Source: Candidatus Poribacteria bacterium (GTDB taxonomy: Bacteria > Poribacteria > WGA-4E > WGA-3G). Taken from it: a stretch of DNA of 38,938 nt. The position numbers were made by a program, and so were the translations under genes. Each line of letters starts with the position of its first letter. The first letter of the stretch is position 1. Below, one piece after another: positions 22,708 through 33,900 of the stretch. The stretch is taken from contig JAPPBX010000045.1 in assembly GCA_026702755.1 (NCBI GenBank), positions 1 through 38,938 on the forward strand. The letters run 5' to 3'. The notes below the pieces were generated by a model. The model saw only the letters and a program-made list of their open reading frames with translations. It was not told the origin of the DNA and did not search any database.

Positions 22708-24672
22708 ATGGCAAAACAGATTAACTACGCTGATATCTTAGAAACCGGTGATAACGGCATCTATGATATCCAAACACACGCTGCTGGTCCCGAGGGCAGT
22801 TTGCCGCTTACAGCAGAAATGCTCCTCACTCGACCAAGCGGAGATGTATTTGGCTTGACCCACAACGCTGCCATGGGTTGGGCACCGACGGAGCTGCGAC
22901 GAGAAGAATTTCTGATCCTCAGCACACAAGGCGGGATCCGCGCGCCAGATGGGAGCCCAATCGCACTTGGGTATCACACTGGGCATTGGGAAGTCGGACT
23001 CCTGATGCAGGCAGTCGCATACGAACTGAAAGAACTCGCGGCGATTCCCTTCGCAGGCTACTGTTCTGACCCGTGTGATGGACGGACACAAGGCACCGTC
23101 GGTATGATGGACAGCCTTGCCTACCGCAACGATGCGGCGCAGGTTTTCCGCCGACTCATCCGTTCCCTACCGACGCGGAAAGGCGTTGTCGGTGTTGCCA
23201 CCTGTGATAAAGGTTTACCGGCAATGATGATGGCACTCGCCTCAATGCGGGAATTACCGGCTGTCCTCGTTCCGGGTGGCGTGACATTACCTCCTACCAC
23301 AGGTGAAGATGCTGGCAAAATCCAGACGATCGGGGCACGTTTCGCACACGGTGAGATTAGCCTGCAAGATGCAGCGGATATGGGATGCCGTGCCTGTGCA
23401 ACCCCCGGCGGTGGTTGTCAATTCTTGGGAACCGCAGCGACTTCACAGGTTGTCGGTGAAGCGTTGGGAATGAGTCTGACACATACGGCGTTGGCACCGT
23501 CCGGACAGAATATCTGGTCGGATATGGGCTTGCGTTCGGCGCGCGCCGTTGTGAATCTGGCTGCAAAAGGGTTGACGATGAACGATATTGTCATGCCAGA
23601 GGCGATTCGGAACGCTATGGTCGTGCACGCAGCATTTGGCGGTTCAACGAATCTCCTATTGCACATTCCTGCCATTGCACATGCCGCTGGACTCGACCGT
23701 CCGACAATAGACGACTGGACAGAAGTCAATCAGAACGTCCCGCGTCTCGTCGATGTCCTACCGAATGGACCGGTTGGTCACCCAACTGTGAGAGTCTTCC
23801 TTGCGGGTGGTGTCCCCGAGGTAATGCTCCATCTACGTGAATTGGGATGTCTCAATGAAGACGTGCTAACAGCGACAGGTGAAACCCTCGGTAGTAACCT
23901 TGATTGGTGGGCAACTTCTGAACGGCGCGAACGCGTCCGAGAAATATTAGAAGAACACGATAACATTGCCCCTGATGAAGTGATTTTGAATCCGGATGCC
24001 GCACAGGCTGCAGGACTGACAAGCACTGTCACGTTCCCACGCGGCAACCTCGCTCCGGAAGGATCCGTCATTAAAAGCACTGCCATTGATCCAAGCGTCG
24101 TTGATGCCGATGGTGTTTATCGGATGACGGGACCTGCGCGTGTCTTCGTTCGAGAATCCGAGGCAATCCAGACCCTCAAAGGACAAACCGAGGACAACAT
24201 CCAACCCGGTGATATTATCGTGCTGTGTTGTCGCGGTCCACAAGGCACAGGCATGGAGGAGGTCTACCAGTTGACTGCAGCACTCAAACACCTCTCGTTT
24301 GGTAAAAATATCGCCCTGATTACCGATGCACGGTTCTCTGGCGTATCAACGGGAGCCTGTATTGGACACGTCGGACCGGAAGCACTTGCTAATGGGCCCA
24401 TCGGGAAGGTGCTGGATGGTGATATAATTCAGATTGAGATTGATACTCGGCGACTGGAAGGGAGTATCGACCTTGTCGGACACGGTAGTGAACACTTCAG
24501 TGCTGAAGAAGGTGAACGCGTGTTAGCAGAACGACAACCGCGTCCAGATCTTTCACCGGACGAAGCTTTGCCGGATGATACACGGCTCTGGGCAGCGTTG
24601 CAATCCGTCGGCGGCGGCACATGGGGTGGCTGTGTCTACGATGTAGACGCAATTCTCAATGCCCTGAAATAG
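22708..24672 (+). CDS. YjhG/YagF-type sugar-acid (D-xylonate) dehydratase, IlvD/EDD superfamily
   Basis: An iron-sulphur dehydratase of 654 residues, nearly the length of E. coli YjhG and YagF and longer than IlvD. Cluster-ligand motifs are visible: [20 protein letters not shown] near residue 117, [20 protein letters not shown] near 168 and [20 protein letters not shown] near 229. The C-terminal swivel domain has [15 protein letters not shown] and [19 protein letters not shown]. It removes water from sugar acids such as D-xylonate to 2-keto-3-deoxy acids; the true substrate here is not known. GGAG lies six bases before the ATG. No sugar-acid aldolase or regulator is adjacent, so the pathway context is missing. 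Confidence 0.9.
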   Translation: MAKQINYADILETGDNGIYDIQTHAAGPEGSLPLTAEMLLTRPSGDVFGLTHNAAMGWAPTELRREEFLILSTQGGIRAPDGSPIALGYHTGHWEVGLLMQAVAYELKELAAIPFAGYCSDPCDGRTQGTVGMMDSLAYRNDAAQVFRRLIRSLPTRKGVVGVATCDKGLPAMMMALASMRELPAVLVPGGVTLPPTTGEDAGKIQTIGARFAHGEISLQDAADMGCRACATPGGGCQFLGTAATSQVVGEALGMSLTHTALAPSGQNIWSDMGLRSARAVVNLAAKGLTMNDIVMPEAIRNAMVVHAAFGGSTNLLLHIPAIAHAAGLDRPTIDDWTEVNQNVPRLVDVLPNGPVGHPTVRVFLAGGVPEVMLHLRELGCLNEDVLTATGETLGSNLDWWATSERRERVREILEEHDNIAPDEVILNPDAAQAAGLTSTVTFPRGNLAPEGSVIKSTAIDPSVVDADGVYRMTGPARVFVRESEAIQTLKGQTEDNIQPGDIIVLCCRGPQGTGMEEVYQLTAALKHLSFGKNIALITDARFSGVSTGACIGHVGPEALANGPIGKVLDGDIIQIEIDTRRLEGSIDLVGHGSEHFSAEEGERVLAERQPRPDLSPDEALPDDTRLWAALQSVGGGTWGGCVYDVDAILNALK

Positions 24673-24787
24673 TTTTCAGTGAAGAGTCAACTTGTGGCAG
24701 TCCCGTTTGCTGTATCTGCCACAGAAACCCTCTTTAACCGACGACTGACAACTGATAACCATTCTTACTGACAACTGATAACTACTA
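24671..24787. repeat. Dispersed repeat with GTGGCAG hairpin and ATAACTG tail
   Basis: TGTGGCAG (24693-24700) pairs with CTGCCACA (24716-24723). CCCTCTTTAACCGACGACTG and several gacaactgataac copies follow. The same order (hairpin, cctctttaac, ATAACTG words) recurs at 27825-27920 and, degenerate, at 38470-38570. Confidence 0.7.
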
Positions 24788-25195
24788 ATGAAATATTGGG
24801 CACCACCGCTTCTGTACATGGCTCTCATTTTCGGTATCTCGTCCATGAAGCAACCACCACTTCCGATGCCGGAATTTGAGTGGCTGACGATTGACAAACT
24901 CTACCATTTTGTCGAATATGCCATACTCGGCGGATTGCTAACACGAGCGTTTGTGAAGGCAAGTCCCTCAATAATACCATCACGGTTCGCATGGCATACG
25001 GCGGCGGTGCTCTCAATTCTCTACGGTGCAAGCGATGAATGGCATCAGACCTTCGTCCCCGGTAGATTCGCTACCGTCGCAGATTGGGTGGCAGATGTGT
25101 TGGGATCAATTGCTGGGGTGCTGGTGGTCTATCTCTATTATAGAAGCAATAGGCTGTCAGCCGTCAGCGATCAGCAAAGACAGAAACGTTCATGA
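24788..25195 (+). CDS. VanZ-like membrane protein
   Basis: A 135-residue inner-membrane protein with the VanZ-like pattern: WAPPLLYMALIFGISS (helix 1), DKLYHFVEYAILGGLLTRAF, a third helix around AAVLSILYGASDEWHQTFVP with GRFATVADWVADVLGSIAGV following, and a final helix VLVVYLYY. VanZ of Enterococcus raises teicoplanin resistance, but most homologues have no known activity. The last ~15 residues (NRLSAVSDQQRQKRS) are encoded by one arm of an 18-bp inverted repeat of the dispersed-repeat type, so the natural C-terminus was probably replaced by repeat insertion. Confidence 0.88.
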   Translation: MKYWAPPLLYMALIFGISSMKQPPLPMPEFEWLTIDKLYHFVEYAILGGLLTRAFVKASPSIIPSRFAWHTAAVLSILYGASDEWHQTFVPGRFATVADWVADVLGSIAGVLVVYLYYRSNRLSAVSDQQRQKRS

Positions 25196-25222
25196 AACGC
25201 TTGCGTCTTTGCTGATCGCTGA
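25164..25222. repeat. Perfect 18-bp inverted repeat over the VanZ stop codon
   Basis: tcagcgatcagcaaagac (25164-25181) and gtctttgctgatcgctga (25205-25222) are exact reverse complements around a 23-base loop. The VanZ stop (25193-25195) is in the loop. It belongs to the same word family as the other repeats and would form a strong RNA hairpin between vanZ and the MBL gene. Confidence 0.75.
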
Positions 25223-25252
25223 TAGCCAATAGCGAATAAAAAAGGAACTAAT

Positions 25253-26044
25253 ATGCATCCACTTGTTGACTTGAAGGTGCCAGATGGATCTGTTGCTGTT
25301 CACTGGTTTGAACAGAGCAGTTTTGCGTTGAAGGATCCCGCTGGTACCATCGTCCAAATCGACCCCTATTTTCCGCGCGAACGTCCCGCGGACCGTTTTA
25401 TTCATACCGAGCCACCGCTTGATGAATCGGCACTTCCAACCGATTTCGTTCTCTTAACACACGCACACGGTGATCACACCTGTCCGGAATCCATCCGCCG
25501 CATCTGGGAGACTTCCACAGCAACGCGGTTTGTTGGACCCGAAGAGAGCACCCGCCAAATCTCATCAGAAACGGATGTCGCGGCAGCGAACATCTTAGAA
25601 ATTCGTGCTGGAGAATCAGCGGCACTCAACGGGCTTACCGTACACGCGGTCTATGCGAAACCCCCCGAAGGCGATGCCGCTGCTGACATAGCACCACCTG
25701 ATGTCACGCACTTGGGATACGTCATCGTCAGTAATGGCGTAACCCTCTATTTCAGCGGTGATCCGATTAACAACTTCGCTGAGCATGACGAACTAATTTC
25801 AGCCGTCGCAGCACATAAACCGGATCTCGGTTTTCTGACAAATCATCCCACCGAGGGTGAGTTTCCGTTCTACGATGGCTGCGTGAAAATGGCAACGCGA
25901 ATTGGACTACAGCACGCAGTACCAGTGCATCGCGCCTGTTTCGTCACCCGCGATTACGATCCGAACGAGTGGGCAGATCAGTTTCCAGCAGGCGGTCCCG
26001 AACCGCTTATCATTGAAAGAAATTCGCATATTATTTATCAATAG
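25253..26044 (+). CDS. MBL-fold metal-dependent hydrolase (UlaG-like)
   Basis: A 263-residue metallo-beta-lactamase-fold protein. The N-terminus VHWFEQSSFALKDPAGTIVQ with IDPYF follows the UlaG-like pattern. The metal site THAHGDHTCPESI gives the HxHxDH motif near residue 75, with later ligands in YFSGDPINNF (Asp) and FLTNHPTEGEF and VPVHRACFV (His). This group includes L-ascorbate-6-phosphate lactonase and many uncharacterised hydrolases; the substrate here is unknown. AAGGAAC precedes the ATG. It stands between two repeat-filled gaps, so operon membership is unclear. Confidence 0.87.
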   Translation: MHPLVDLKVPDGSVAVHWFEQSSFALKDPAGTIVQIDPYFPRERPADRFIHTEPPLDESALPTDFVLLTHAHGDHTCPESIRRIWETSTATRFVGPEESTRQISSETDVAAANILEIRAGESAALNGLTVHAVYAKPPEGDAAADIAPPDVTHLGYVIVSNGVTLYFSGDPINNFAEHDELISAVAAHKPDLGFLTNHPTEGEFPFYDGCVKMATRIGLQHAVPVHRACFVTRDYDPNEWADQFPAGGPEPLIIERNSHIIYQ

Positions 26045-26049
26045 TTATT

Positions 26050-26120
26050 AGTCGTCAGTTGTCAGTCGTCAGTTACAAGAGCCCTCTTAACTGATAACTG
26101 ATAACCGAAAACTGACGACT
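26050..26120. repeat. 71-bp MITE-like repeat with 11-bp terminal inverted repeats
   Basis: agtcgtcagtt (26050-26060) and aactgacgact (26110-26120) are exact reverse complements and enclose gtcagtcgtcagtt, ccctcttaac and two ataactg/ataaccg words. It is the clearest bounded copy of the dispersed family in the window. Confidence 0.7.
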
Positions 26121-26143
26121 CTAAAAGAGGTACAGATACAGAT

Positions 26144-26671
26144 ATGTCGCTTCAAGAACAAAAAACGCCCCTCGTCGGTATTGTGATGGGGAGCGATTCT
26201 GATTTGGAAAAAATGGTAGAAGCCGCAAAGGTTTTAGAAGAATTCGAGGTTCCATTCGAGATAACGATCTCCTCCGCGCACCGCTCGCCGGAACGGACAA
26301 TGGCGTGGACGGAAAAGATTAAAGCAGAAGGTGGAAAGGTCATCATTGCCGGTGCCGGACGTGCAGCACATCTCGCTGGTGTGATCGCAGCACATACAAC
26401 ACTGCCAGTCATCGGTGTACCGGTTGACGGCGGACCGCTCAACGGCGTGGACGCGCTCTATGCGACAGTCCAAATGCCTCCCGGTATTCCTGTCGGAACA
26501 ATGGCAATCGGTTCGGGCGGTGCAAGGAACGCAGGACTATTCGCTGTCCAAATTCTGGCACTTCAATTCCCCGAATTGGACGCAAAACTGCTGGCGTATA
26601 AAGAAAAATTGAGTGATGGTGTTGCGGAGAAAGCGGCGCGTCTGCAAGAAGTCGGCTACGAAAATTATTAG
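26144..26671 (+). CDS. purE: N5-carboxyaminoimidazole ribonucleotide mutase
   Basis: Purine-synthesis enzyme that converts N5-CAIR to CAIR in the cytoplasm. The 175-residue protein has GIVMGSDSDLEKMVEAAKVL, ISSAHRSPERT, GAGRAAHLAGVIAAHTTLPV, GVPVDGGPLNGVDAL, MPPGIPVGTMAIG and GARNAGLFAVQIL, all standard for class I PurE, including the catalytic His in SAHRSP and the AAHL loop. Length is typical. purK, which normally supplies N5-CAIR, is not adjacent. The RraA-like gene starts 12 bases after the stop, so the two are probably co-transcribed. Confidence 0.96.
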   Translation: MSLQEQKTPLVGIVMGSDSDLEKMVEAAKVLEEFEVPFEITISSAHRSPERTMAWTEKIKAEGGKVIIAGAGRAAHLAGVIAAHTTLPVIGVPVDGGPLNGVDALYATVQMPPGIPVGTMAIGSGGARNAGLFAVQILALQFPELDAKLLAYKEKLSDGVAEKAARLQEVGYENY

Positions 26672-26683
26672 AGACGATAAACT

Positions 26684-27358
26684 ATGGAAACTTTTGAGTG
26701 GCACAACGATACAGAACTGTTTGATATGATGGAAGATCAGTTATATACCGCTGTGATTTCGGACGCGCTTGATGCAGTCGGGTACCGCGAACAGGCACTA
26801 CGACATACCATCCGTCCCCTTCACCCAGAGACAGTAGTCATAGGTCGCGCGATGCCGGTGCAGTGTGTGGATGTCTACGAGATTCCAGACGAACCGTATC
26901 AGCAGGAGATTGCAGCAGTGGATAGCCTCAAACAAAACGATGTATTCGTCTGTTCTACGAACCAGAGTACCCGTAACTGTATTTGGGGAGAACTTCTCTC
27001 AACGGCTGCGCGTGCGCGCGGTGCGCGTGGTGCTATCATTGATGGGTTTATCCGAGATGCCCGCCAAATCTTGGCGATGGGGTTTCCCGTGTTCACAACT
27101 GGGCTGTCACCAGTTGACTCCAGTGGACGCGGTGATGTGGTCGCGTATAACATTCCGATTGAATGTGGTGGTGTCACGGTTAATCCTGGCGACATCGTGT
27201 TCGGCGATGCGGATGGTATCGTTGTCATCCCACAAGCGGTGGAAACAGAGGTGATTGCAGCTGCAGTGGAAAAGGTCAGCGGTGAAAACCGGACTCGCGA
27301 TGCCCTCCGCAACGGAGCAACATTACGAGAAGTCTACGACAAATATGGAATATTGTGA
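26684..27358 (+). CDS. RraA/HMG-CHA aldolase-like family protein
   Basis: A 224-residue protein of the RraA-like family, which includes the RNase E inhibitor RraA and divalent-metal 4-hydroxy-4-methyl-2-oxoglutarate-type aldolases. Visible signatures are LYTAVISDALDAVGYREQAL at the start, GELLSTAARARGARGAIIDG with FIRDARQI (the RD pair after the glycine-rich strand, used for metal and substrate binding in the aldolases), GVTVNPGDIVFGDADGIVVI, and a C-terminal helix. An intact RD motif favours a carbonyl-lyase role over a pure RNase E regulator, but the substrate is not known. It follows purE after 12 bases. Confidence 0.87.
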   Translation: METFEWHNDTELFDMMEDQLYTAVISDALDAVGYREQALRHTIRPLHPETVVIGRAMPVQCVDVYEIPDEPYQQEIAAVDSLKQNDVFVCSTNQSTRNCIWGELLSTAARARGARGAIIDGFIRDARQILAMGFPVFTTGLSPVDSSGRGDVVAYNIPIECGGVTVNPGDIVFGDADGIVVIPQAVETEVIAAAVEKVSGENRTRDALRNGATLREVYDKYGIL

Positions 27359-27497
27359 GGAATCATCACTGGCGAACTTTTGGTAACGCATGTAAGTCCA
27401 ATTATCGGACAGGACTGCCCTCTTATTTTTTTAACTACACGGAGAGGAATGTTCTGCGTAAAACCCACCTGAACGAACCGCAAGGAAAATTAAAAAA

Positions 27498-27827
27498 ATG
27501 ATTTATGAATTACGGACATATCAGGTCGTGCCGGGGAAAATGAAAAACCTGAATGACCGATTCGCCAATATCACCGTTCCGCTGTTTGAAAAGCACGGTA
27601 TGAAAGTTATCGGGTTTTGGGAAACCGCCATCGGTGAGGCAACAACGACAGAACTTATCTATATGCTCGCGTTTGAAGATCTGGGGCACTATCAGCGTGC
27701 CTGGGACGCGTTCATTGCTGATCCTGAATGGCAAGAAGCAAAACGCCTGACGGAAGTCGGCGGTCCACTCGTGAACGTGGCGAGTTCAAAGATTATTGAG
27801 CCAACCGATTATTCACCATTGCAATAA
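27498..27827 (+). CDS. NIPSNAP family protein
   Basis: A 109-residue ferredoxin-like alpha/beta-barrel-fold protein. It opens with MIYELRTYQVVPGKMKNLND, typical of NIPSNAP, continues with HGMKVIGFWETAIGEATTTE and LIYMLAFEDLGHYQRAWDAF, and ends in a short helix and strand. Family members are small dimeric proteins; most bacterial ones lack a proven activity. The start is preceded by AAGGAAAA. A 139-base gap without recognised signals separates it from the RraA-like gene, so it may be in the same transcript. Confidence 0.9.
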   Translation: MIYELRTYQVVPGKMKNLNDRFANITVPLFEKHGMKVIGFWETAIGEATTTELIYMLAFEDLGHYQRAWDAFIADPEWQEAKRLTEVGGPLVNVASSKIIEPTDYSPLQ

Positions 27828-27919
27828 TAGTTATCAGTTCTCGGTTCTTGGTTCTCGGTTAATCTCTTGTGGCGGTTGCTTTTCGGGTTACCGCCACAGT
27901 TCACCTCTTTAACTGATAA
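27828..27919. repeat. Dispersed repeat with TGTGGCGGT hairpin
   Basis: TGTGGCGGT (27868-27876) pairs with ACCGCCACA (27890-27898). tagttatcagttctcggttc lies on the left and cacctctttaactgataac on the right. Compared with the copy at 24671-24787 the stem differs in sequence but keeps pairing, which suggests the hairpin itself is conserved. It lies between convergent genes, but no T-run makes it a normal terminator. Confidence 0.7.
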
Positions 27920-30900
27920 CTATCTCAAAATGGCAAGTTTCCCGATCTGTTCGATCCGGCGTTCATCTGCCGTAAGGGCAATGACGCGGTACAGATACAC
28001 GCCGTTAGCACACCGCACCCCTATTTCATCTCTCCCATCCCAATAAGTTTCGTTGACACCCCGATTTGCGCTGGCATCGTCAAGCGTACGGAGGAGCCTA
28101 CCGTTGACACTGTAAATTTTGATTGTGACGGTATCTGGTGCTTGTGCGAGATGATAGGTGAAAAAGGTCTTTCCATTGTGTGTGGGATTCGGGACGTTGA
28201 AAACCTCGCTGAGTGTAATCTCCTCATTTAAGATGAAAGTGGTAACAAGTTCCGCCGCATTTTCGCTGGTATCCGCAGCGGTGATATGGAGTTGATACTC
28301 TCCATTCGCGAGATCCGGGGCATAAGTGATAGCGGCGTTTGCGGGGGCAGCTGGATCAAAAGTTTCAGCGTAATCGCTTGCGTGTAGGGGCGAGGTCACC
28401 TCGCCCCTACGACCGAAATTGAGACGAAAAGCAGTTTCATCAAGCTCACTATCGTCAGTAAGGGTAATCTTGAAGCGGGGCTGCTCTGTAAGTTCCATTC
28501 CATCTATCAGGGGTTCATCAAGCGGTTCTCGTGTTGAACCCGTACCGAGAGCAGTGATCCGAATGTCAATAGTAGGCGGTGTGAGATCAGGGGCTTCAGT
28601 GACAAAAAACCTATAGGTAACGATCTTTTCGTCACCACCAATAGCGTTTCCATTGAAATCCTGTGCTGTAATGTTGAAGGTATACTCACCGGGAAACAGA
28701 ACCGGTTGGTAATCAATTGGCACAGTTTGAATACCACCCTGTGTGCGGAGTTCGTAGTCGGTGAGCAGCTCAAAAGGTCCACCGTCCTTTCGTCTGGCAA
28801 TTGTGAGGAATTCTATATCAATACCATTTGTATCTTGTAGCACAATAGAGATCTTCGGACGCGGTGGAATCACACTACCGGTTTGTGGTTCGAGACCATC
28901 CACCCATATACTGAAGGTAGGCGGTTCGGTATCGGTATTCCGCATTAAAGCGAACCGTGTGAGTTCACTAACGTCCGCTGTAATAGTCCCGACTTGTGCA
29001 CTACTAAATTTCACCTTATCGCCAAACTCAAAGTTTTCAGAACTTCCGGTGACAAGAATATCCAATCCCAAATGATTCACGAAAAGCCTCTCATTTACCT
29101 TGCCTCGGATTTTGACACCGTTAGGGTAATGGACCGGTTCGCTGGAAGCATCGCGGATTTCATAGCGCTCGACACCGGTAAAAAAGATAAACCAATCGCC
29201 TACTTCAAATTCTCCTGCGGGGCCAGGGCGCACATTCACCGTAGCGTTACCGTTGCCGCGATTCGCATTCCATGTACCTGTCAGGATGACATCGCCTTCC
29301 CTGTTATAGTCGGTTTCAAAAACGAGAACATCGGCAAATTCAAAGGTGTAATTGACACCCAGAGGTGTGCTCTCTTGCCTCGGAATCCGTAACTCCAAAC
29401 CAAACCCTGCTTCCCTGAACGGGTTGTCCAGTTGCCCAGATTTATCAAGTTTTTGGAAGAACGCTTCGCCTTTGCGCTTGAGAAATACTTCGTATTCAAA
29501 AGCATCTAAAAATAGGAGTGCCCAAGTGCCAGCGGGCGTAAGATTTGGGTTGACGCTGATAGCGGGAGCCTCCAATTTCTGCTGGCTTGCATTCTCCACC
29601 TGTGTTGGGGTGACGTAGTTCTCAAGCAGAAAGTCGCCTTCAGGGGTGTAGCTAATCTGTGATGTCAAACGCCGCCACACTGAGAAATCTGCTTGCCATG
29701 CATAGATTGCCAACTGATCCGCAAGTTCTGCCAATGCGGTCTTAAATGCAGGATTATCATCCTGAAGTAAGGTCTCTTCGCGCACGGTGTCCTCCAAAGC
29801 ACTCACATCAAAGCGAAGTTTGACTTCGGCGGGTTTTTTTAGTTCTGTTTCCCCCGTGCGAAAGGCAGGCTCGTAATACTGAGCGACCTCAGTTCCCTGA
29901 CGAATGAGTCCACGTCGAAGCGCAGCGACGCGCGGAATCGGTGCGAATTGGAGATCCGGTTGAGACGGATCAGTAGGTGCCTGTGAAGAAACAGAGAGTG
30001 GAATACCTGTCTTACTCTGCGGTTCAGCGTCAAGCACGCCTGCAGGGAAATCGATGTCAAACACCCTATCCAAACTAAACGCTGTCAATTCCTCCTGTGG
30101 TTTATAGTTAAACTCATTAACAATAAAGGAGATGTGTTGCTTGTTATCAAACTGACGCGCTTCTTGAACGTTTCCACGGATTTCGTCGTCAATCTCAGGA
30201 TCATCTGGGTCCGCGAGGACGTAAATCTTATGGACACCTGTTGTGAGAGGTTTGTCGAGGTCTAAGATTGCAGTTGTGCGCTGCAACACGTGCGTGCCGT
30301 CTGTCCAGTCGGTGGACTTGACGGTTACGCGCCCTATGATGTCGGCACCTTCATCAATTACGCCATCTCCTTCAGCATCGGGATTTCCTTCGGCAAAAAC
30401 CACCTCAATATCTGCAAGAACGGCGCGACCACCGGTGTTGATAATTTCCGCGACAAGTTGGTAGCCATTTTTTTCCTTATCAAACGTATATTGGATAGGT
30501 GCTCTGTCCGCTTCATCCGTGCCGATCGCAATGTTAGGACCTTCCGGCACTCTGACGATGTTACGATCCGTTTTTGATGGAATAGCGATTTGATGCCCCG
30601 TGCTATCAGTGATGCGGAGCCGATAGCGGACCTGTCGTCCACCGTGTGGAAGAGGAATAGGTCTTTCAAGCTCATACCATTGCCCACCCAAGGGCACATC
30701 GCCAAGAGGCTCACGTGCAGGGACCATCTGTATTACATCGTCTTCAAAGTTAGCGGTGTCATCCCACAAGATACTTATGCTCCGTATGCCTCCCGGTCCT
30801 CTGTCATCAACAACGAGCACACTGATATTGAGCGTATCCGTGACTTTAATATCAAGCGTTTCTCGGATGTCGTGTACGACGGGCGTATCGACCCAAAATC

Positions 30901-33900
30901 GGGCACCTCCAACAGCGGCGCGGGTATCGTCATAAGCGAAGATCCGCGTGACACCGCCACCGGGTCGTGCTCTGTTTGGAACATCAATGCGAATAGTGCC
31001 GTATTCTCCCTGCCAGATCCTACCACGTGTGCGCGATATGAGGTCATTGTTAAGATCGTCGTCAAAATTATTTGCGAAGACCGCGAAAGCAGAGAGGGAT
31101 TCCGTACTAAAATCGGATGCCCGTGTGAAGGTTCCAGTTCCTGCACCGCCGATCCCTGAATCTTCAATGGTCCCGACCTCATTCGCCTTGATGACAATTT
31201 CATGTCCATCATTGAGGGCGATGCGCTCCAATTCGACTTTTATATCAAGTTCAGGGCGCGCAAGGCGAGACGCTGGATCACCGAAGAGCGTATATTGCTC
31301 CGTGCCGGGGATCCACTGCTGATTTCGGATGCGGGTCATAAAACTAATTTTAGCGTCGGCAACGATATGTCCCACCGTTGGTGGAAGTTCACCGCCACCG
31401 TCAATAACAAGTTTTGGTTCACGACCAACCCCGAAAAAGGATTCAAAAAGGTCTTTGTCGAACTCGGCATTTGCTGTTCCATAAGTTAGCCGTGTCGCCG
31501 AGAGTGTTGCAATCGCACCGTATTTTCCCAACAGAAATTGCTCGCTGAGGCAGAAGTTTCCAACCTCTTGAGGTTTATCAAATTGTCCATTAAGACAGGT
31601 TGTTGTGATAACAAATGGGAGGTGTCGGTTCCGTAAAGTGGTGACATCTTCACTCCGAAAAATAGACTCATCCGCCCACGTCTGTATCCCGCCGTGTCCA
31701 GTATACTCAATAGCAAGTGCACCTCTACTAAAAGCCGAACGAATTAGGGCACGGGTGCGTTCGGGACTTTTAAGCCTTCGGAGATAGATTTGGCGGGTAT
31801 CATACCCGACCGGTATAATATCTTGTATTAATTCATTGCGTGATGCTTCAAAGACCCCATCGCCTGGGTTGTCCGTGTTATCATCTGCGACTTGGATCAA
31901 AGTGCCTTGCCAAAGCCCTGTTTGAAGATTCTTCTCGTAGTTGATGATCTTTTCAACCATCGTCGCCAGGGCTTCCGGGGTTTGAACAGAAAGCCTCCCA
32001 ATCAGCATATCAGGGAGTGGGTCCTCACCACTAACGTTGACGAATCGGTGGTCCATGGCAGTTTCACCACATTCGGGTGCCCATCCGTGGTATGTCGGCA
32101 CGAAGATCGGATAAAGATTATAGGTCTTCCTATCTTCTCGGTAGAGTTTGACGATGGCATTCTTGTAATCGTAGTGTGCATCTCCGACGAGCAGAACATA
32201 AGTCGGGGCAGGCTGTTGCCAACTGGTATAGGCATATCGGAGGAATTTCTGGATCGCAAGGGGGTTAAAGACGCCATCGCTGAATTCATCATAGATATCG
32301 TCAATATCAACGACCATAGTTGTCAAACCTTGTGAACGCCGAAATTCAACGAGCGGTTGGATACCGTCGGCAAAGGTTGGGTGCGTAATAACAACATAGT
32401 CGGCTTGGTTAGAAGGGTTACGCAACCGCGTTGGCGGTGTTGGAACAAGGGCATTGATGCTCCGGTAAGCCGAACGGCTAATGACGAAATAACGTGTATG
32501 CTGCCCGACTGTATCCTCAAAAAGAACGTTATGACCAGCACCGACACGCGAAACCTCACCACCAGTGAGTTTACTCGCAATGCCGTTCTCATTAAGTTGA
32601 TATACGTCGATTGTGTCATTGTAGATGTTTTCGACGCGATATTGGACTTTGCCCCGTTTGCGAGGTTCGGTATTGGTATTGAATTCAAGGCGATTACCAT
32701 CTGCCCGAAAGTTTCGCCAATAATCAAACTCATACCAGTCGAGATAGAAGTCGTAGAATCCCGGAGGGGTGCGGTTGGCATCCAATGCTTCAATACGTAT
32801 AAGGTTCACTGGGTCATTATGGATACGCGCCTGTGGAATACTGCGGACTGCAGTCGGTGAACCTTGACGTTTCCATTCCACGCTCCTACCGAGTCGATTG
32901 TTGTTGAAACTGATGCGCGCTCTGTGAAGTGCAGTTCCTCTACGGGAAGCCCCTTGAAACTTGATACGCAAGGTGGCGTTCAAAGTGGCGTTACGGTCAA
33001 TTTGAAGTCGTGGTACTGCCTCAGGCAGTTCTATGTTGTTGAAATCCTTAGTGTTTCCACCGCGGAAGGCAACCCAGAAATAGTGGTCGGCAAGTTCGGA
33101 CTTAATATCGTTGCCAGCTAAGACATCATGAAGTCTATTCTCTTCAAATCGGATACGTGTTAAAAAGGCACTTGGTGCTACCAAGTTTGGGGACAGCGGC
33201 GTTGCATCCCGTTCTTCAACACGAGATGTTTCAAGGTTTCCAGCACTTGGCTCTCCTCGCAAAGCGAAACGGAGCCAATAAACGTTTGTGTCGGTAAATT
33301 TGTTATCAGACAACGCACGTCCGTAAAAGACGATCTGCTCGCCCCTGTCGAATATATCGTTTCCGTTCTCATCAAAGACATAGATACCCTGTTTTTGTCC
33401 GCCGCTTTCCAATCGAAGGGTATCAAGATTGATGTCCTCCGGTTCAATACCAGCGGATGCTTTGATGTTATTATAATTAATGCGATAGAGATCCGTTCTG
33501 GTAACGGGAATTTTGAAACGATACGTCTTCGTTGTCAATGTAGGTGCTTTAGGAGCACCACCGCCGCGGGAACTGCCGTAGGGTGCCAATCGCTGGCTGC
33601 GCCACGGTTTTGCTTGCTCGTAGTTTCGCAACGTTCCCTGAAACATTTTCTCAAAGGCGGGAGAGGTTCTTGGGAAGGTGGAGGGTGCAGCAGAAACGGT
33701 TCTACCAATAGGAGTGTCATTGCCCGTTCCTGAGAACGGAGGGAAATTGATACGGAACGTCACAGACGCGTAGATTCTCAACTGCTTTGTTGCTGGATTG
33801 TATTGAACCGGGTTGATTTGTAGACTCGCGATACGCTGTTCGCGCACAAAGCCGACCGGAATAACCTCTACAAGTTGTGTAGGATAAAACCCCTGCGAAG

